Source of the DNA: Ceratopteris richardii
Taxonomy: Eukaryota; Streptophyta; Polypodiopsida; Polypodiales; Pteridaceae
Direction of reading: 5' to 3'
Length of the DNA: 64,000 nucleotides
Assembly: GCA_020310875.1 (NCBI GenBank)
Contig: CM035407.1
Location: 220,680,496-220,744,495, forward strand
In this document: in pieces, positions 44,923-55,972 of the stretch
Position numbering within the stretch: position 1 is the first letter of the stretch
Layout of the letters: each line of letters opens with the position of its first letter
Notes under the pieces: model-generated
What the model saw: the letters and a program-made list of their open reading frames with translations, nothing else
Told to the model about the DNA's origin: nothing
Databases searched by the model: none
Translations under genes and position numbers: made by a program

Positions 44923-46547
44923 ATGGTATCAGATGGCACTTTGGATCCGGAGGAGAGAATGCCATGTCCTGGCACTCAATGCAAGTATCAAATTTATGAT
45001 AAACAACATATTTTTACTACACATGTTAGAGGATATGGATCATTTGATAAAAATCTACTAGAAAACCTATGCTACCATTTGCATGGTCCCCCAAGTGAGC
45101 AGGTGGATCCAAATGACATTGCACCGATAACCTTTCATGGATAGAAGAGAACAAACAAAGAGATAGAAGTACAAGGTATTGGTAGCATTACACAGAAGGA
45201 ACACATCGAAGAAATGCTCAAAGCATTTTATGAGTTCGATGAAGATCACGATGGTGAAGACGATCATGATGGTGGAGAAAATGTCATGGGTTCCATGGAC
45301 ACGATATAATTTCTTGGATGAGAAGCCAACGAAGAATATTGTAACATGCAAAGACTAGCCCGTTTACCACTATACATTGGGGCAAAGATATCTGTAGTAC
45401 GTGGATCACTCATGATGCTCAATCTTCAATCCATTTATGGATGGTCACGTAGTAGTGTCTCTCAATTGTTCACATAAGTGGATTTGAAATAAACTTTCAT
45501 TGCTATATCAAAATAACTTGATTTACTAATATCATTCTAATTATTTATTGCATGTGGCAATGACATGCCTCCAACACATGGAGATGCAAAAAAACCTTTA
45601 TAATCAATTGGAATTGACTACACCAAGATGCATGATTGCCCAAATGATTGCATTCTCTTTCAAAACGAGTATGAGCATCTCCACATATGTCCAAATTGTG
45701 GAGTGAACATGTTTAGAGAAGACCTTATGGACGAAGCAGTCCCCGCAAAGATCTTGATCACTTTCCTATCATTCCAAGAATTCAAAGCATGTTCAGATGC
45801 AAATCCATAACCGAGTTAATGTCATGGCATGCAAAGAATAGGTTTATAGATGGTGTAATGCGAGTGCTAATGACTCTAATGCTTGGAAACACATAGATAG
45901 TAAGTGGCCAAAGTTTTCTAGTGAGGCTAGGAACTGTTGTATAGGCCTAGTTATGGATGGAGTAAATCCATTTGGTTTACGCAGCTTAAGAAGGCCATCT
46001 CGATCACTATGGAGTGATCAAAGATATCTTGAAGCTATCTTTCAGAAGGTCTGATTACTTTTTGTTTGATGTGAAATGGTTCAAAGTACTAACCTTTGGA
46101 AGAAACGCAAGAGTAAGGTGGGATAAAGGTGGTTTTCTTCAAGTGGACTCCACAAAGCTATGGAGAGATGAAAGAGATACATTTGTACTTCCTGAAAAGT
46201 GCGAGAAAGTTGGATTTATGCCAGATTTGAAAGAATGAGAGTGGATATTTGTTTTACAAGTCTCTCCACATAGCAGACAAATTTGTGAGAACATAGAAGT
46301 AGAAGAAATTCCATCTATAGTGGACTCTAAGATTCATTTGGTAGTCGAGGAGGAAGAGATCATTGTACAAGATGAAGAGATCTTTGAAGAAGATGAGATG
46401 CACGATGAAGTAACAGACAATATGTTGTATGAGAACGATGATCAAGAAGGAGCTAGCATACCAAGAGATCTAGAAGTAACCAATGTAGAGATAGATATTC
46501 TTTGTGCATCAGATCTCCATGAAGATGCTAGAATAGAGGATGTCTAA
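44923..46547 (+). pseudogene. CACTA tnp2-type transposase, catalytic core deleted
   Basis: Readable parts in order: CQYKI-like N-terminal stretch with FTTHVRGYGSF, RLPLYIGAKIS, the hallmark HDCPNDCILFQNEYEHLHICPNCG (45628-45700), VPAKIL, then GLVMDGVNPFG near 45950. The next readable codons (GVIKDILKLSF, then DYFLFDVKWFKV) belong to the C-terminal DUF4216 region. The DDE catalytic middle, normally several hundred residues, is therefore missing. Stops are frequent. After DUF4216 an acidic tail ends at 46545. Transposases of this family cut at CACTA ends; this copy cannot. Confidence 0.88.
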
Positions 46548-46667
46548 AGCAAACACTTGTACGTACTAATTTCTATTTATTTTTTTCTATGTTTTTTATA
46601 TGCTACTATTTCTCTATATTACAATTCGTATCGTATACTAAATATTTGAGTTTTCTTGTTGCAAAGA

Positions 46668-47890
46668 ATGATGGGAGATAGTTCTCCGGTCGCTCTACAT
46701 TCCATAATAGAGGAGCAATTTTTAGAGTTTATATCTCAAGCACCTCCTGCTTATATGGCCGTTGCATCACAGTAATGGATCGCTCACACTAGCACTCCCC
46801 CTAGCCTCACTCCTACCAGTCCTACTCCTGCTGGCCTCACTATGTTGGCATCACTCCCGTCGGCATCACCCCCACTGGTGTAACTCCCATGGGTGAGGCT
46901 ACTGATATCAAAGGTACGTCTCTTGGCTTTATGAATCCATCATGATCCCCTTCTCATCCGTCCCCTAGTCGATGTATGTATTTGAGAGCTCAGCACGATA
47001 TAGGTGATGGCCTATCTCATCGATCGAGGTCATGCTCTAGAGGAAGAGGTTCGATAAGTGGATCTATAGGTGGCTCTAGAGGAGGTGGATGTTATGGAGG
47101 TAGTGCGACAGATGTTGTGTCTCCCACTTCTACTCCTAGAGTGAGTACCTCAGATGTAGGTATGCCATGTGGTACGCCACATGGTACACCACATATACCT
47201 TGGGATGCTCATAACCATGACTATCCAAGGTGTATACTATACGTGGAGCTCCAATGATGGATGCGGCCGAAAAGGCCATGCATCAACACATATGAGAGCT
47301 TTGCTCCAATCAGTTTGGATACTCTATCATGTTGAAATGGAGTGAATAGGATAAAGATCATAAAAACTAAATCAGAGAGACGATCTATCAGGAGTACCAG
47401 CCAGCACCTAGGCATCCTATTGTCAGCTCATAGTGGATTTAGCACATGACACGTGAGATGATGTCCCATCAATAGTTTGAGTTTTGTGATGCTTTCATAG
47501 TAGGCTTACTGAAGCCTGCATGGTTAGACGCTAAGGAGTGGGATATGATTTGTGATGAGCAGTAGTAGACTCCTAACTGATATCGCCAATAGTGAGATGT
47601 GGTGGCCACATGTCTAGATGCGATCAAACTATCACATTTGAGTAGCGAAGGATATGACACTATGTGTCACGAGTTTGTAAGTATCATTTTGATTATTGAA
47701 TTTGTTTGTGTTAAGCACATCATGTATGTTCATCTAACATTTTGCATATTTATTGCAGGAGTTGGCAGTGGGTTGTCCTCTGACACAAATCGAGGAGGCT
47801 TATGGATATCTTCATGGATTGGTTGCATTGTTGGAGGACTTGGAGGGATGTGGTGCAGTTATTTCATGGGAAAATCTATGATGAGTTGAG
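46668..47890 (+). pseudogene. CACTA second gene, Transposase_24-like
   Basis: It begins MMGDSSPVALHSIIEEQF at about 46670. A threonine/proline repeat follows (TPTSPTPAGLT), a serine/arginine/glycine-rich stretch (46976-47120), then the domain region with KAMHQHI, YSIMLKWSE and RHPIVSS, and a tail ELAVGCPLTQIEEAYGYLHGLVALLEDLEG. An intron from about 47674 (GTAAGT) to 47758 (TTGCAG) separates the last exon; the minus copy has the same interval with damaged splice sites. In En/Spm elements the second gene encodes a terminal-repeat binding protein; that role here is inference. Confidence 0.75.
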
Positions 47891-47969
47891 CTTATAAACT
47901 TGGTTTGGTGTTTTCAGTTGTTGTTTCTAAATATCATGTCGGTTTGTCTCATTTACAAATGTGCTTTGT

Positions 47970-48729
47970 TGCAGGACTACAAATAGAGATGTTTTGATCC
48001 CTTTGGGCACATGTATAAGGGAGTGGTGTGCCACAATTTTTTATTTTGCTCATATATGGCAGTGGTGCGCCAAAATTTTGTATTTGGTTCCTATATGGTA
48101 GTGCTTTGCCACATTTTGTATTTAGCTCATATATGGCAGTGGTTTGTCACACTTATGTACATCATTCATTTATGGAATATATATCTCTTTTGTACATGGT
48201 TAATGGTTCATTCTACTCATCTCTTTTGTGTCTGATAATGTTTCCTTTATGAAATCATGTTTTGGTTGCCGGTCCATCTAAACACTAGATTGGCAACCAG
48301 TAGAGTACATGTCACATGTGCTTGGTTTTTTTGGGCATAGTGTATTGTCTTTTACTACAAAACAACATGGTAATGTTACTGTAGCAAGAGACAACATACT
48401 CTACCCAAAAACTTTTCCACATATGGTCATCGATCTGAGCGTCGATATGCCCTGATGCATACCAACACTCATACCGGTGCTTTCGCCTAGGAGATTTCTG
48501 ATGCTTATATCGATGCTTATAACCATGCTTATATGGATGCTTATATTAATGCTTATACCGATGCCTATATGGGTGCCTATAGTGGTATTTATACTGGCAT
48601 CTATACTAGCACCTATACCAACAATTTGGTATGGATGCGTATGCTAAAGCTTACACTGACGTGGAGGAGAAATGGCGCTCATGAATTTGCACTGATAGAA
48701 ACCTTTGTATACCGTGATATGTTGTAGTG
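47970..48729 (+). other. CACTA copy 2, 3' terminal region
   Basis: Homologous to 29930-30721: 39-bp tandem units (48010-48170), hairpin (48326-48411), subterminal repeats of the type ACCGATGCTTATA (48430-48640), and TIR TATGTTGTAGTG (48718-48729). Confidence 0.85.
48326..48411 (+). other. Foldback hairpin in CACTA 3' end, copy 2
   Basis: Arms GGGCATAGTGTATTGTC and GACAACATACTCTACCC with flanking T and A runs pair over about 30 bp, with several G-U pairs and mismatches. It lies at the same position relative to the TIR as in copy 1. Confidence 0.7.
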
Positions 48730-48830
48730 AACATGGAGTTTCTAATTTCATGAGGATTTGTAGAGAAAAAATCACAAGAGAATATGGATGAACTCACAAG
48801 GACAGAGTTTTTTGGTGTGTAAAGAGAGAC
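48730..48830 (+). repeat. Rep-X fragment flanking the CACTA end
   Basis: 'aacatggagtttctaatttc' and 'aggatttgtagag' followed by 'gatgaactcacaaggac' match the minus strand of 57640-57745, so the CACTA element sits in Rep-X-like DNA. Confidence 0.6.
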
Positions 48831-50260
48831 ACAACAACATGTTTTGAGTCTCTTTGCAAGCCATCTCGTCCACTTTCGTCCTAAATCATAAATCTAAAGA
48901 GATCATGACCGGACAAACATTCAAACTTCTTGACATCCCAATTGCATTTCAAATCTCCATGTCTCAACGCTAGGATTGGGACTTAATAAGATAAACTCTA
49001 AACTTAAATGCTAGAAATGTATGCAACTCAATGTAATAGGTAATATCATTACCATCAATACATTTTACTTCCTCTTGTGTTGGAGGCCTACTGTAGGGAT
49101 CTATACAAGCTTGAGAGAACATGTATGAAATTCTTCTAGACTAGGGAATCTAATTATAAGGGGGTCCCCAAAATGAAATAGGACGTTTCTTGTCTTCCTA
49201 AAGATAAGCACAACTTGAGGCTCCAAGATGTGAGTATTTTTCTAAAAATGGGTAGCCATGAAGGCCTAAAACAAGAAGAAAAGAACACTCTCTAATTTGT
49301 TGTCTAAGAACATGTAGGAACGCTCCCTTGAAAGGTGCTCCTAGTTGAGAAAACTATGATTTCAACACTATCATCCCCTCCCACATAACATTCGTCCATA
49401 AGGGTTTGAATTTGATTTCCTCCCATGAGAAAATTTGGAACAATTTTTGAATTAAGTGCTATCTCAACATTGAATTGACATGGATATTAGAAATAAGATA
49501 GAATGACTCCATTTGTTTCTCCATCTAGGGCATTGCATCGACAAGAAAGATGATGTTCCTAGAGAAAAGCGAATATGTAACAAGGGTATTCAATATTGGA
49601 AACGGCTTTGGAACTATGAGACTAATGACTCGATTAGTTAAGACGATCCGGATAGCAATCCTCCTTTAAATTATGAAGACTAATATTTGATCAAATAAGA
49701 ATGGAACATTTGGAGTAGAAAATTGTAGAGGCTGTTGGTTCAAAAACGTCATTCCACAGTAAAGGAATCTTTTCAGAGAATGGTCACCACATTGAGGAAA
49801 TTCCTAGGGTTGTTACGATGTATGACTTTGCCAAAAGTCGCAATTGATAGTGGGTCTTATGATGTCCATGGCTCTAGTGAGAATGTACACTTGTTTCCCT
49901 CTTGCATTAGATGAAGAAAGCATTATTGCTATGGAAAATGCTTCATCATGGCATGTGGAACAATGTGAGGGCCCACAAGGTGCTTGGGTTCCTCCGTCGT
50001 GCAAAACATGCCATAGAAAAAAGGAAATCCTTGAACATCTATTTTCTCATTATAAAAATAACCAAATTTGGCATTCGATGAAAGCAACTCTCAAGTTGGC
50101 TTGGGTGAAGGGATGGCTGCTCAATGGACCTTTAAAATTCTAGTGAAGCTCTCTGCCGAAGATGTGGAAGCAGTGATCTATGGTGAACTTCGGAGGTACT
50201 TCTAAGAACCCTTCACTTGTGAGGTCTCTTACTCTATTATGCAAAAGAATCAAGAGTAAT
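48831..50260 (+). pseudogene. Very degenerate LINE ORF2 fragment
   Basis: Translated pieces align with the intact LINE ORF2: near 49060 the INTFLLSS/CWRP region, near 49170 a GVPKMK piece for RRGVPKIKW, near 49500-49660 NKGIQYWKRLWNYE for NKGFKKWKHLWNHD, and at 49980-50090 WVPPSCKTCHRKKEILEHLFSHY for the zf-RVT segment IPPWCKRCHRAIEDVPHIFL. The frame is broken many times. It is clearly much older than the copy at 38771. Confidence 0.7.
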
Positions 50261-51125
50261 AAGAGTGTTCACTCTTATCAAACATGACAAGCTGAAAAGG
50301 GAATGGATCTGCTATGGAGGGGATGATACGTTCATTAACACTCTTTGTATCCGTTTCAGCTCTCTTGTACTTTGTTTTTTCTTGACTTAGTGCAAGTTAA
50401 GTACACAAATAGAATACTAATTCAGGAAACTTGATGCATGGTTCCACAAGCCCCTCTTTAGACACAAGATCATCTTTGTAATAGTAGACAACAACTCCAA
50501 CGAAGATGAATCTCCCATGAAGGCGCTTTAGATAGAACTTGCACAAGCTTACCCCAACTTATGTTCAACCTTTCTCTTAATAGATTTCGAATGTTTTCAA
50601 GAGCGTAGTTAATATATTCTACCCTCAAGATGGGTTGAATTATATGGAAACAAGACACATAGGATTTTTTCACATGCTCGCTGGTATTATACGGATCAAG
50701 CATTGATTGACTGGCAGAACACGGAATCATCCTACATGATGTTTTTTTTTTTAAGTAAAGGAAGTTTGGCCTTAGCCTACTCTCCCGGACTTGAATTAAT
50801 TAAAAGAAAAGTACAAGAGAAGGGGACTAGTGCCCACGGGATCCCCCAAATCCCACAGAGCACGGGTAGCTTTTACAGGGTTTAGATGGCATTACAAAGA
50901 AGGTTAATCACCCACTCATCACCTCCATGATGTTTTTCTTTTTGTAATCTGACATGCTTTTATTGCAAAGATATCTCATCACCTGGAAGAACACGGAATC
51001 ACCTGGCAGAACATGAAATTATCCTACATGATGTTTTTCCTCTTGTCATCCGACATGCTTTTATTGCAAAGATATCTTGTTTTTGGAGCACTACTTTTTG
51101 GAGACATTCAGAACCACAAAGTAAA
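50261..51125 (+). repeat. Rep-X partial copy, interrupted by a short LINE
   Basis: 50580-50700 and 50936-51120 match 26946-27160 (for example gtagttaatatatt, then caagatgggttgaatta, and gagcactactttttgg). A local duplication repeats 'gacatgcttttattgcaaagatatc' at 50951 and 51051. The copy ends at 51125, where the minus-strand CACTA terminus begins. Confidence 0.75.
50747..50925 (-). mobile_element. 5'-truncated LINE (about 180 bp) with target duplication
   Basis: The sequence from 'aagtaaaggaagtttggcc' to 'cactcatcacctc' matches the 3' end of the LINE at 38781-38955. It is flanked by CATGATGTTTTT at 50735-50746 and 50926-50937. A poly-T stretch marks the tail. It is a short dead-on-arrival insertion. 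Confidence 0.88.
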
Positions 51126-51291
51126 CACTACAACATATTATGGCTATACAGAGGCTTCTACCAAGACAAATGCACAGGCGTGATTTTGCCTCAATAACGA
51201 TGTAAGCTTTGGCATACGCATCGATAACAAAGCGTTGGTATTAGCCTTAGTATTTGCATCGGTATAAGTGTCGGTAATTGTAGCGGATGTG

Positions 51292-52418
51292 TGGTATACT
51301 TCTTTCCACTTTGATACCACTCCTTGTCGACGCGACGAAGGTTGAGCCTTATTAAGCCCGCGGAAATCACCACGCCCAAGGAGAACTAAGCTAGAGTGAT
51401 TTAGAACACTTCTGTAATCAATCAATAGCTTAGCAAAGTTTCTGACGCTCAACATATAAGACTGCGCTTCTAAATTCACTGAAAATTTTCACCAAAACTT
51501 CACCAGACTGTCACTGGACTGACACCGTAATCGTACCGGAATTGTACCGGAATGAACTTCAATTCTGTTTATAATTACTTCAAGTGAATGTTTATGAAGT
51601 AAGGGAGTGATGCGTGAACTTCCTTAACTTACTGAACTCTTTCTGAAGTTTAAGAAAAAACTTCACTCGTTCAGGAAACCCTCTTTCCGGTCAGGCTCTG
51701 TACTGTGTGTAGATATCTTTTCCACCGGAAACTTTGATCAACTAAAAATAGAGATGTCTAGCTACAGAATGAGCTATCTCTCTTACAAACCTTCTTATTC
51801 TACTGCGAGATATACTTCGTTCTTCTATCGGAAATTACTCGTTTACTGAGAAAACTGTAACTGACTGAAACATTTGTTTACTGTGAAAAAAAAACTTTAA
51901 CTGTTAACTATTCTAACCGTAGTATGACAATACTTCGATTTCTTCACATACGAACAGTGCACGCGAATTTCCACATGAACATGTGTTTTCTATTAGAGAA
52001 GATGTGTACAGATAGGCTTGGCCTCTTCTTGCTCAAGCTACAGAAACTCTCCTACAGTGAGTAGTTCCTTCCTTACATCTCTCTCAGATGAATACCCGAC
52101 ATTTCAGGTTTCTGTTATTCATCTTACATACGCGATCTCTGGCGTCTTCTACTACATATGCAATCTCTGGCATCTTCTTCTAACCACGTTCTCTCTATGT
52201 ACAGTTTGATTCGGCGTAACGAACTCTGATCCTAGGAGATTCTGTATTGTACATAACGGTCGTGGATTTGTCCCTCCACTAAGGCTTTTGATTTTCTTTG
52301 ATTCTGCTTCTCTTTTCTTTCTGTGTCTCTACGTCAAATTCGTGAGTGTTTCTTCAACAGTAATCTCCTGTGCAAAAGCACCAGAATAAGCAATGATAAT
52401 CTACTGGGCATACTACCA
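51292..52418 (-). repeat. LTR-like insertion in CACTA copy 3
   Basis: This 1.1 kb block is absent from the other two CACTA 3' ends, which run uninterrupted through this point. It is bounded by TGGTA and TACCA. Near its left end, on the minus strand, TGGTATCAAAGTGG resembles a tRNA-Met primer site. No target duplication is convincing. A solo LTR or LTR remnant is the best guess. No coding domain was seen. Confidence 0.45.
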
Positions 52419-52430
52419 TATCTGCAAAAT

Positions 52431-52516
52431 TGTTTTTGGGTAGAGCGTGTTGTCTCTTGCTACAACATTACCATGATGTTGTGTAGCAAAACACAATACA
52501 CTATGCCCACAAAAAA
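52431..52516 (-). other. Foldback hairpin in CACTA 3' end, copy 3
   Basis: GGGTAGAGCGTGTTGTCTC with TTGCTACAACAT pairs with ATGTTGTGTAGCAA and its continuation to ATGCCC over more than 35 bp, leaving a short loop. The element-orientation arms correspond to those of copies 1 and 2. Confidence 0.72.
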
Positions 52517-52929
52517 CCGAGTACATGTGACTGTACTCTAATGACAACCAAAACATGATTTGATAAAGCAAAACACTGTCGGACACAAAAGAGATGAGAA
52601 GAATGAACCATGAACCATGAACCATGTACAAAAGAGTTATATATTCCATAAATGAAGCATGTACAAGAGTGTGGCAAACCACTACCATATATAAGCTTAA
52701 TACAAAATGTGGCAAAGCACTACCATATAGGAATCAAACAAAAAATTCTAGTGCACCACTACTATGCATGAGCCAAATACAAAATTGTGGCATACCACTA
52801 CCATACACATGCTGAAAGGGATAAAAATATCTATATCAACTGTCTTGCAACAAAGAACATTCATGAAATGAGACAAATTGACATGATATTTACAAACAAC
52901 AACTAATAACACCAAACCAAGTTTATAAG

Positions 52930-54270
52930 GTCATCACCTCATCATAGATGCTCCCATGAAACGACCGCACCGCGTCCCTCCAAGTCCTCAATAGTGCAAC
53001 CAATGCATGATGATATCCATAAGCCTCCTTGGTTCCTATTGGAGCATGACCCACTGTCAACTCCTATAACAAATATACAAAACCTTAGATGAACATACAT
53101 GACATACTTAACACAAAGAAAATTAATAATCCAAATGATACTTATAAACATGACACATAGTGTCATATCTGCCGCTACCCAAATGTGATGGTCCGATCTT
53201 ATCTAGACATATGGCCATCACATCTCATTGCTGGCAATATCGGTCAGGAGTCTATTGCTGCTCATCGCGGATCAAATACCACTCCTCAACATCTAACTGT
53301 AGAGGCTTCAGTAAGCTTGCTCTAAAAGCATCACGAGCCTCAGATCCTCAATGAACGTAACCTCATGTGCGGTATGCTGAATCCACTCTGAGTTGATAAT
53401 AGGATGCCTATGTGCTGGTCGAAACTCTTGATAGATCATCTCTATGATATAATTTTTACGATGTTTATCTTGTTCACTCCATTTCAACATGATAGAGTGT
53501 CCAAAATATATGGAGCAAAGCTCTTGTATGCCCTAACGCATGCCTTCTTGGCCATATCCATCACTGGGCTCCATCATGTATACTATACACCATTGAGTCA
53601 TCATGGTCATGAGCATACCAAGGTGTACGTGGTGTACCGTGTGGTCTACCATGTGGTATACCTACATCTAACGTACTTGCTCTAGAAGTAGAAGTGGGAG
53701 ACACAACATCTATCACACTACCTCTACAACATCCGCCTCCTCCAGAGCCACATGTAGATCCACTCCAAGAACCTCCTCCTCTAGAGTGTGACCTTGATCG
53801 ATGAGACCGGCCAGCACCTCTATCACACTGAGGTGTCAAACGCACACGTCGATTATTAGAGCCACTAGGGGATGGGTGAGAAGGTGGTTGTGGTGGAGTC
53901 ATAAAGCCAAGAGATGTATCTCCAACGGGAGTAGTCCCATCTATAGGAGTGATGTCGACAGGGGTGACACCAGTGGGAGTGACGTCGATAGGAGTGAAGC
54001 TGGCAGGAGTGAGGTTGGCAGGAGTGAGGCCTAGGGGGAGTGCCACCACCAAAGATCTACTATTGTGATGCGGTGGCCAACCTAAGATATAGACTCCAAG
54101 AACTACTCCTCTGTCATGGAATGTGGAGTGACCAAAGGACTGTCTCTCATCATGCTCTTTAACAAAAAAACTCAAATAATTAGCATATGATAATAATGGT
54201 AATATAGAGAAATCATAGTGTACAAAAGAACACAAAACAAAAAAAAAGAAATCAGTATGTACAAGTGTTT
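52930..54270 (-). pseudogene. CACTA second gene, copy 3
   Basis: The open frame 54277-53561 includes intron-derived codons first, then EHDERQSFGHSTFHD. A T-P-x repeat follows (GLTPANLTPASFTP and on, seven or so units of five residues), then an arginine/serine/glycine-rich section and GIPHGRPHGTPRTPW. Downstream codons (YILDTLSC, RTWRDAVRSFHGSI) are broken. Layout and sequence match 46668-47890, including the position of the last intron, whose splice sites are changed here. The protein is probably DNA-binding by comparison with the En/Spm family. Confidence 0.72.
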
Positions 54271-54289
54271 GCTTCAAAAATCCTCTATT

Positions 54290-55069
54290 CTAGTGTCCTC
54301 TTGGAGATCTGATGGAGAGAGGATATCTATCTCTACATTGTTGACTTCTAGATCTCTTGGTATGCTAGCTCCTTCTTAATCATCATCTCTGCTTCATCGT
54401 GTATCTCGTCTTCTTGAAAAACCTCTTCATCGCGGACAATGATCTCTTCCTCCTCGACTACCAAAAGAATCTTAGAGTCCACTAGAGATGGAATTTCTTC
54501 TACATCTATGTTCTAAAAAATTTGGCTGCTATGTGGGGAGACTTGTAAAACAAGTAACCACTCTGGTTCTTTTAAATGTGGCACAAAAAAAACTTGCTCA
54601 TGGTGTTCGGGAAGTACAAATGTATCTCTTTCATCTGTCCATAACTTTGTGGAGTCTACTTGAAGCAAACCACTCTTTTCCTACCTCATTCTTGCATTTC
54701 TTCCTGAGGTGACTACTTTGAATCATTTCACATAAAAAAGAAAGTAATCAAAATTCGTGAAGGATATCTTCAAGATATCTTGAATCACTCCACATTAATC
54801 ACTCCACAATAATCTTGCACGAGCTCTACTTTTTTGGAAAAAGTTTATCATCACCCCACTATCAAAAGTAGACCTATTTTCATCAGTTCATGCAATCTTA
54901 AAGTGTCATCCATGAGGCCATAGTGCACTATATTTAAAATACTCCCAATCACAACCCTTTGTGAGTTTTTCCTCTTCTTAAGAGATATCTTCACCTCTTG
55001 CCTTTGCTTGTGAAACCGCTGTATCTAGCCATCTGCTCGTTGGAAAGGGTGGAAGAGATCTCAGAATTT
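54290..55069 (-). pseudogene. CACTA transposase DUF4216 part, copy 3
   Basis: Minus-strand codons read DYFLFYVKWFKV, GRNARMR, LLQVDSTKLWTDERDTFVLPEH, then an acidic tail (VVEEEEIIVRDEEVFQEDE) matching 46014-46547 of copy 2. Upstream to 55069 the start of DUF4216 (RYSGFTSKGKR) is readable with stops. The reading is degenerate, and the domain's role in the transposase is unknown. Confidence 0.78.
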
Positions 55070-55885
55070 CTAGAAGGGAAAAAGTTGAATGGAATGATTC
55101 TTTTGAAACTGAGCTCTTTCCTTTGTGTTTGTCTCCTTGGCAAGCTCATACCTTTCTAACCACTTTTGCATAGGCTTAGAGTTAACGATGCAAAACTTCA
55201 TTGCCTTCTCATTGAAAGATGCATCCATTTTTCTTTGCATCCCTTTACCTTGATTTTCATCTCCTACAAGATGGACATCTTCATCATTACTCCATAAGTG
55301 ATGTATTTCTAGTTCTAATATGCATGAAAACTCAGTTATGAATACAAGAGACTCTTGTACAAGCCATCCCTCTCCAATGTTGTCCTCTAGATGTGTTCTT
55401 TGCCAAACAAACCCTTTTAATGTCTTCATGAAGCACTCTAAGAAGAACATCCATCGACCATGGAGAGTTCCTGCTATTGCAACTTCATCCACCACATGAA
55501 CTAGTAAATGAAGCTGAATTGTAAGAATACTTATGAGAAAGTATTTCTCTACCATATGGATAGCCTCTATAGCATTGAGTTTTGCACTCTTTATGTTGGG
55601 GAAGATGGATGGATCCAAAGTATCACTCTCCTTGAGTGCTTCAATCTCCTCATCCATAGCTTCTTTCCATTCTGTCTTGGCCTTTGCCTCCTCATATGAT
55701 GCTGGTTCTTCAAATGAAAAATCTTTTGCAAGATAAACAGAGTGTTTAGTAACTAGGGAAGTGTCATAACCATATTTGATTGGCTTCTTTCTCTCCCTTT
55801 GTGATCTTTTGATTACTTGGTTGGATGATTCAGGTATATCCTCCAACTTCTTCATCTTGAATTTGCCTTTGGACTTCCATGCCAT
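55070..55885 (-). pseudogene. In-frame chimera: Copia pol segment fused to CACTA DUF4218
   Basis: A single open frame of 271 codons. Residues 1 to about 92 are Copia pol between integrase and RT ([51 protein letters not shown]). From about residue 93 the sequence is the DUF4218 domain of tnp2-type transposases (LLVHVVDEVAIAG, LHGRWMFFLECFMKTLKGFV, GWLVQESLVF). The junction near 55610 keeps the frame. Upstream, Copia codons continue in the same frame to 57097 with one stop at 55973. No start codon of its own is evident, and translation is unproven; chance fusion by recombination is the simple explanation. Confidence 0.85.
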
Positions 55886-55972
55886 GAACTCTTCAAGATT
55901 AATGATGTCCTCATCATGTAAATTGGTGTCTTCATTCTGAGTAGGCTCCTCCTTAGTGAGGCTTGGAAACTC

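Larger units (their letters stand above)
44901..48729 (+). mobile_element. CACTA (En/Spm) element, copy 2, plus strand
   Basis: It carries a tnp2-type transposase remnant, a second gene of Transposase_24 type and the 3' terminal region ending TATGTTGTAGTG at 48729. The 5' terminus is not identifiable; it may lie beyond the telomere-like arrays or be lost. The sequence after the end (aacatggagttt) is Rep-X, which was its target. Confidence 0.85.
51126..55610 (-). mobile_element. CACTA (En/Spm) element, copy 3, minus strand
   Basis: Its 3' terminus is CACTACAACATA at 51126-51137. Inward come subterminal repeats (to 51291), an inserted LTR-like block, the rest of the 3' region (hairpin, 39-bp units), the second gene and the transposase tail (DUF4216, DUF4218). 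Beyond 55610 the sequence passes in frame into Copia pol. Its 5' terminus was not found. Confidence 0.85.
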
